A stretch of 64,000 nucleotides of DNA, taken from assembly GCA_965216585.1 (NCBI GenBank), contig CBDCGC010000003.1, positions 2,170,001-2,234,000 of the forward strand. The letters run 5' to 3'. This stretch comes from CADEER01 sp965216585 (GTDB taxonomy: Bacteria > Desulfobacterota > Binatia > HRBIN30 > CADEER01). Each line of letters starts with the position of its first letter. The first letter of the stretch is position 1. Positions 61,193-64,000 of this stretch are shown in pieces. The notes beneath the pieces are model-generated. The model did no database searches and was not told where the DNA came from. It saw only the letters and a list, made by a program, of their open reading frames with translations. Position numbers and translations under genes: made by a program.

Positions 61193-63115
61193 ATGTTCGA
61201 CCTCTGCCTTCGCGACCGCTGCATTGCACTCGGAGTACTGGCGATGCTCAGCGCCTGCAAGCCAGCAGCCGAGGAAGTGCTGCCGGTTGCCGGCCAGCTG
61301 CCCGCCACCGTGCAGCGCGACGATCAAAGCGATCTGGCTGCCGAAATGAAGGCGGCAAAGCTGGCCGCCCGGCACCCGTCGGACGGCGCCGGCCGCGCCT
61401 GGCTGACCAGCGGTCCGCGAAGCGTCACCGTTTCGCAAGCAGCGCGCTGGCAGATCACCTTCGAAGCTGGAGAGCTGGGAATCGCCGAAGGCGGCGCCGT
61501 CATCTTCATGGTCTCGCCGTTCTGGGGCTGGTCGCCACCACAGACGACGCACGCGTCCCTGTCCGGGTTCACGACGGTGAGCAGCGACGCCGCCGGCGTC
61601 GCGCTGACGGCGAACCCGACCGGGCGGTCGATGATGGGTATCGCCATCGGCGGTCGCCGCCTCGAAGCCGGTGAGACCATCCGCATTGACTACGCCGGCC
61701 GCGCCGACAAGTTTGCCGAGTCGGCGTCGCGCCTGTGGATTGGCGTCGACGGCGACGGCGACGGCCGGCATCGCTTTCTCGCCGATTCGCCGGCGATCGA
61801 AGTGGAAGCGGCGACGCCGAATCGGCTGATCGCCCTCGGCCCGGCGACGGCGCGACCGGGGCAGCCTTTCGAAATCCGGGTGTCGGCGCTCGACCGGCGC
61901 GGCAACGCCGGCGCGCGCTTCGCCGACGCGGTAGCGCTGACCAGCGATCCGCCCGGCTTGCAAATGCCAGCCGAGCTTCGCCTCGGCGAGAACGGCAGCG
62001 CCGGCGTTCGCGCCACCGCCCGACAACCGGGCGTCTACCGCTTGCACGCCAAGACCGCCTCTCTCAAAGCGGTGAGCAATCCGATCGTCGTCGGCGCCGC
62101 GCCGGCGCAGATCTACTGGGCCGATTTGCACGGCCACTCCGGATTGTCCGACGGCACCGGCACGCCACAGGACTACTTTCGCTACGCCCGCGACGTCGCC
62201 AACCTCGACATCGTCGCCCTCACCGACCACGACCACTGGGGGGTCCTCCATCTGGATGAGAACCCACGACTCTGGACGGCCATCGAGGAGCACACCCGCG
62301 CCTTCAACCAACCGGGCACGTTCGTCACCCTGCTCGGCTACGAGTGGACGAGTTGGATCTCCGGCCACCGCCACATTCTCTACTTCGAAGACTCCGGCCC
62401 TCTCTACTCCTCCATCGACGACGAACACGACACGCCGCAGGAAGTGTGGGACGCCTTGCGCGGCCGACCTGCGATCACCGTCGCCCACCACTCGGCCGGC
62501 GGCCCGATCGCAACCGATTGGACGATCGCCCCGGACCCGGAGCTCGAGCCGATCACCGAAGTCGTCTCGATCCACGGCGTCAGCGAAGCCGAGGATTCCC
62601 CTTCCGTCATCTACAATCGTCTGCCCGGCAACTTCGTGCGCGACGTTCTGGACCGCGGCTACCGCCTCGGCTTCGTCGGCAGCGGCGACAGCCACGACGG
62701 CCATCCCGGCCTGGCGCAACTGGCCAACGGCGGCACCGGAGGACTGGCCGCCATCATCGCCGAGGAGCTGACCCGCCCCGCCCTGCTCGAAGCCATCCGC
62801 CGCCGCCGCGTCTACGCCACCTCGGGACCGCGCATCTACCTGCGCTGCGCACTCGGCACCGCACCGATGGGATCCTCGGTCGCCCGCGGCGATCTCGAAG
62901 AAGAAGCAAAGCTCTACGTACACGCCATCGGCACGAGCGAGATCCGCTGGCTCGACGTCATCCGCAGCGGCACCGTCGCCCGCACGGAAGTCGGCGAAGC
63001 AGAAATCGAAGCCCTACTCCCCTTCACCGATCCAAAACCCGGCGAGTACATCTACATCCGCATCATCCAAACCGACGGTGGCCTCGCCTGGTCCAGCCCG
63101 ATCTTCATCGAGTGA
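61193..63115 (+). CDS. DUF3604 lipoprotein
   Basis: 640 residues. The signal ends in the lipobox LSAC (cysteine 22). A beta-rich N-terminal half (about 60-300) precedes the DUF3604 domain: WADLHGHSGLSDGTGT, VALTDHDHWG, LLGYEWTSWISGHRHILYF, AHHSAGG and VGSGDSHDGHPG provide many histidine and aspartate metal ligands as in PHP-type hydrolases. Probably an exported metal-dependent hydrolase; substrate unknown. Its last 64 bases overlap, antisense, the run-out tail of the cut avd gene. Confidence 0.88.
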   Translation: MFDLCLRDRCIALGVLAMLSACKPAAEEVLPVAGQLPATVQRDDQSDLAAEMKAAKLAARHPSDGAGRAWLTSGPRSVTVSQAARWQITFEAGELGIAEGGAVIFMVSPFWGWSPPQTTHASLSGFTTVSSDAAGVALTANPTGRSMMGIAIGGRRLEAGETIRIDYAGRADKFAESASRLWIGVDGDGDGRHRFLADSPAIEVEAATPNRLIALGPATARPGQPFEIRVSALDRRGNAGARFADAVALTSDPPGLQMPAELRLGENGSAGVRATARQPGVYRLHAKTASLKAVSNPIVVGAAPAQIYWADLHGHSGLSDGTGTPQDYFRYARDVANLDIVALTDHDHWGVLHLDENPRLWTAIEEHTRAFNQPGTFVTLLGYEWTSWISGHRHILYFEDSGPLYSSIDDEHDTPQEVWDALRGRPAITVAHHSAGGPIATDWTIAPDPELEPITEVVSIHGVSEAEDSPSVIYNRLPGNFVRDVLDRGYRLGFVGSGDSHDGHPGLAQLANGGTGGLAAIIAEELTRPALLEAIRRRRVYATSGPRIYLRCALGTAPMGSSVARGDLEEEAKLYVHAIGTSEIRWLDVIRSGTVARTEVGEAEIEALLPFTDPKPGEYIYIRIIQTDGGLAWSSPIFIE

Positions 63116-63297
63116 GGAGCATCGCGGGACCGGGCGTTCACGCGCACGATCCGCCTCAGCACGCGACGGGACGTCTCCCGAAGATCCGTCCCGAGAGTGT
63201 ATTTGTGATAACGAGAAAAATTCCGAACGATTTGCTCAAAGTACAGGCAGAGATCGTACGTCGCCTTGTAGATCGGCAAATGCTCCGTCTGCGCCAT
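63052..63297 (-). pseudogene. avd: avd-like four-helix-bundle gene, truncated
   Basis: From ATG 63297 (AAGG 5-6 bases before it) the frame reads LPIYKATYDLCLYFEQIVRNF and RYHKYTLGTDLRETSRRVLRRIVRVN, matching the first half of Avd, the accessory protein of diversity-generating retroelements and its four-helix-bundle relatives. After about residue 60 the match ends, and the frame runs on antisense to the DUF3604 3' end as SMKIGLDQARPPSVWMMRM. Full Avd proteins are about 115-125 residues. The break is therefore near 63115. Downstream template repeat and reverse transcriptase genes are missing. Confidence 0.8.
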
Positions 63298-63323
63298 CGC
63301 CACCTTCTCGAATACACGCGCTC

Positions 63324-63344
63324 GCGGGGGGCACTGCCCCCCGC
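63324..63344. promoter_or_regulatory. GC hairpin downstream of variable region
   Basis: GCGGGGGGC (63324-63332) and GCCCCCCGC (63336-63344) form a 9-bp GC-only stem with a 3-base loop, 47 bases past the stop of the DUF1566 gene. In the BPP-1 retroelement a GC-rich stem-loop just after the variable region is needed for target recognition; position and form fit that role, but it could also be a terminator. Confidence 0.6.
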
Positions 63345-63390
63345 ACCCCCGGGATCAAAGAATCAAAGTCTCAAATGACCAAAGAATCGA

Positions 63391-64000
63391 TCATGAGCCG
63401 CCGCGGACGGCACGAACGTAGTGGGTAAGGCTCTTACCGCCCTCATCCACGAAGCCGTCGCCGAAATACACGCCCCACGCGAAGTCAGGACTGTTCTCGT
63501 AGGTAGTAGACGACCAGTAGAAATTCGAACGCGTGCAACTGCACGTGAACACCGAACAGCCAGCTGTGCATCCCGAATCAAAGGCCGGATCGACACTCGG
63601 GCCAACCCGACCAAAATCCCGGAGGCTCTCCAACTCCATCACGTTTGGTAGGCGCCAGTCCGTGTATCCGGCGAAACCGCCCCCTGCGTTCAGGCTCGCT
63701 ATCTTGTTCGTGAATGCAGTGTACCAGGTGTATGTAAGGTCCTTGTCATGCACCACGTCGCCATCGTCGCTGAGCTTTTCCCACATGAGCCCCGTGACAT
63801 TGTCCGTTATGGTACCGTCGCCATTGTCCGTGTAGCTGCGCGCGGTTCCCGCACCAACCGAGCCGTCTTGACCTGCGGGCGAACCGGGGCATGGGCCCAG
63901 TGTACCAGCCCCTTGGTCACATTGCGTTTGGCCCGTAGCCAACAAACTACCGGCCGCGGGGAGCGATCCTCCGGCGAGCGCATTGGCCACGCCGTCCGCA
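63391..64000 (-). CDS. DUF1566/C-type-lectin-fold retroelement target protein (N-terminus cut)
   Basis: The frame enters from the right edge and ends at 63391; the first listed start (GTG 63990) is probably internal. YTDNGDGTITDNVTGLMWEK and FAGYTDWRLPNVMELESL are DUF1566 (Lcl_C) repeats. The C-terminus SNFYWSSTTYENSPDFAWG ... GKSLTHYVRAVRGGS is the form of variable regions in diversity-generating retroelements. Varied codons in it almost all have C or T in third place (AGT, CCT, GAC, TTC, GGC, TAT, CTT, ACC, CAC), as expected if they arose from AAC/AAT template codons. An avd-type gene lies just downstream. Likely a surface or ligand-binding protein. Confidence 0.82.
   Translation of the reverse strand, partial: ADGVANALAGGSLPAAGSLLATGQTQCDQGAGTLGPCPGSPAGQDGSVGAGTARSYTDNGDGTITDNVTGLMWEKLSDDGDVVHDKDLTYTWYTAFTNKIASLNAGGGFAGYTDWRLPNVMELESLRDFGRVGPSVDPAFDSGCTAGCSVFTCSCTRSNFYWSSTTYENSPDFAWGVYFGDGFVDEGGKSLTHYVRAVRGGS

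Noticed and set aside
61007..62923. 638-codon open frame on the minus strand
   Set aside because: Antisense to the DUF3604 gene, with a Gly/Ala/Val/Arg-rich composition and no motif.

Overview
The window is a GC-rich, gene-dense chromosomal segment from an uncultured bacterium. Gene content includes sulfotransferases, an F420-type LLM oxidoreductase, Coq4, an SCP2 fusion, SDRs and crotonases, MaoC pairs, secreted DUF3604 proteins, a cbb3 oxidase and many short dispersed repeats. This resembles the Binatota/Desulfobacterota-like or myxobacterial lineages. That assignment is inference from gene content, not from a marker gene. No tRNA, rRNA or CRISPR array was seen.

Layout. 1-6.8 kb: a cut alpha/beta hydrolase, a 190-bp palindromic element, and a five-gene minus-strand operon (alkylsulfatase-like MBL protein, nitronate monooxygenase, SDR, DapB-like reductase, DUF3604) whose last four genes are coupled or nearly abutting. 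6.9-9.5 kb: a group II intron inside a cluster of CCGTGG-type repeats; its maturase gene is broken by a 37-bp tandem expansion. 9.5-21 kb: sulfotransferases, SDR and LLM enzymes, a TetR/Coq4 divergent pair with a palindromic operator, and a MarR/Fe-S-SCP2 pair with twin identical operators. 21-30 kb: GH31 lipoprotein, small proteins, two toxin-like nucleotidyltransferases, a run-on BolA gene, crotonase, RidA, and a GAF plus histidine kinase pair. 30-46 kb: a nitrilase/propeller lipoprotein, UbiE-like methyltransferase, ParDE- and HicAB-like pairs, carotenoid oxygenase, a Notum/PAE-like lipoprotein, a decayed SDR, NamZ and a MaoC pair.

46.5-57 kb is an oxygen-respiration island. It holds a cbb3 oxidase locus with split CcoP functions, a CcoI copper ATPase and assembly membrane proteins. 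It is flanked by an NtrC-type sigma54 activator on one side and a FixL-like histidine kinase on the other; the kinase's first PAS domain keeps the haem and O2 residues of FixL. Sigma54-like promoter sequences lie before the oxidase operon and before the activator.

57-64 kb holds an isomerase, MFS, NrtS and PaaI genes, then a small GxxExxY element bounded by inverted repeats, with an internally deleted sister copy beside it. Next comes a second DUF3604 lipoprotein. At the right edge is a truncated diversity-generating retroelement: a DUF1566/C-type-lectin target gene whose 3' end carries the NNY codon signature of adenine mutagenesis, a GC hairpin and a cut avd gene. Template repeat and reverse transcriptase are absent. 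The retroelement remnant and the GxxExxY element are the most interesting structures here.
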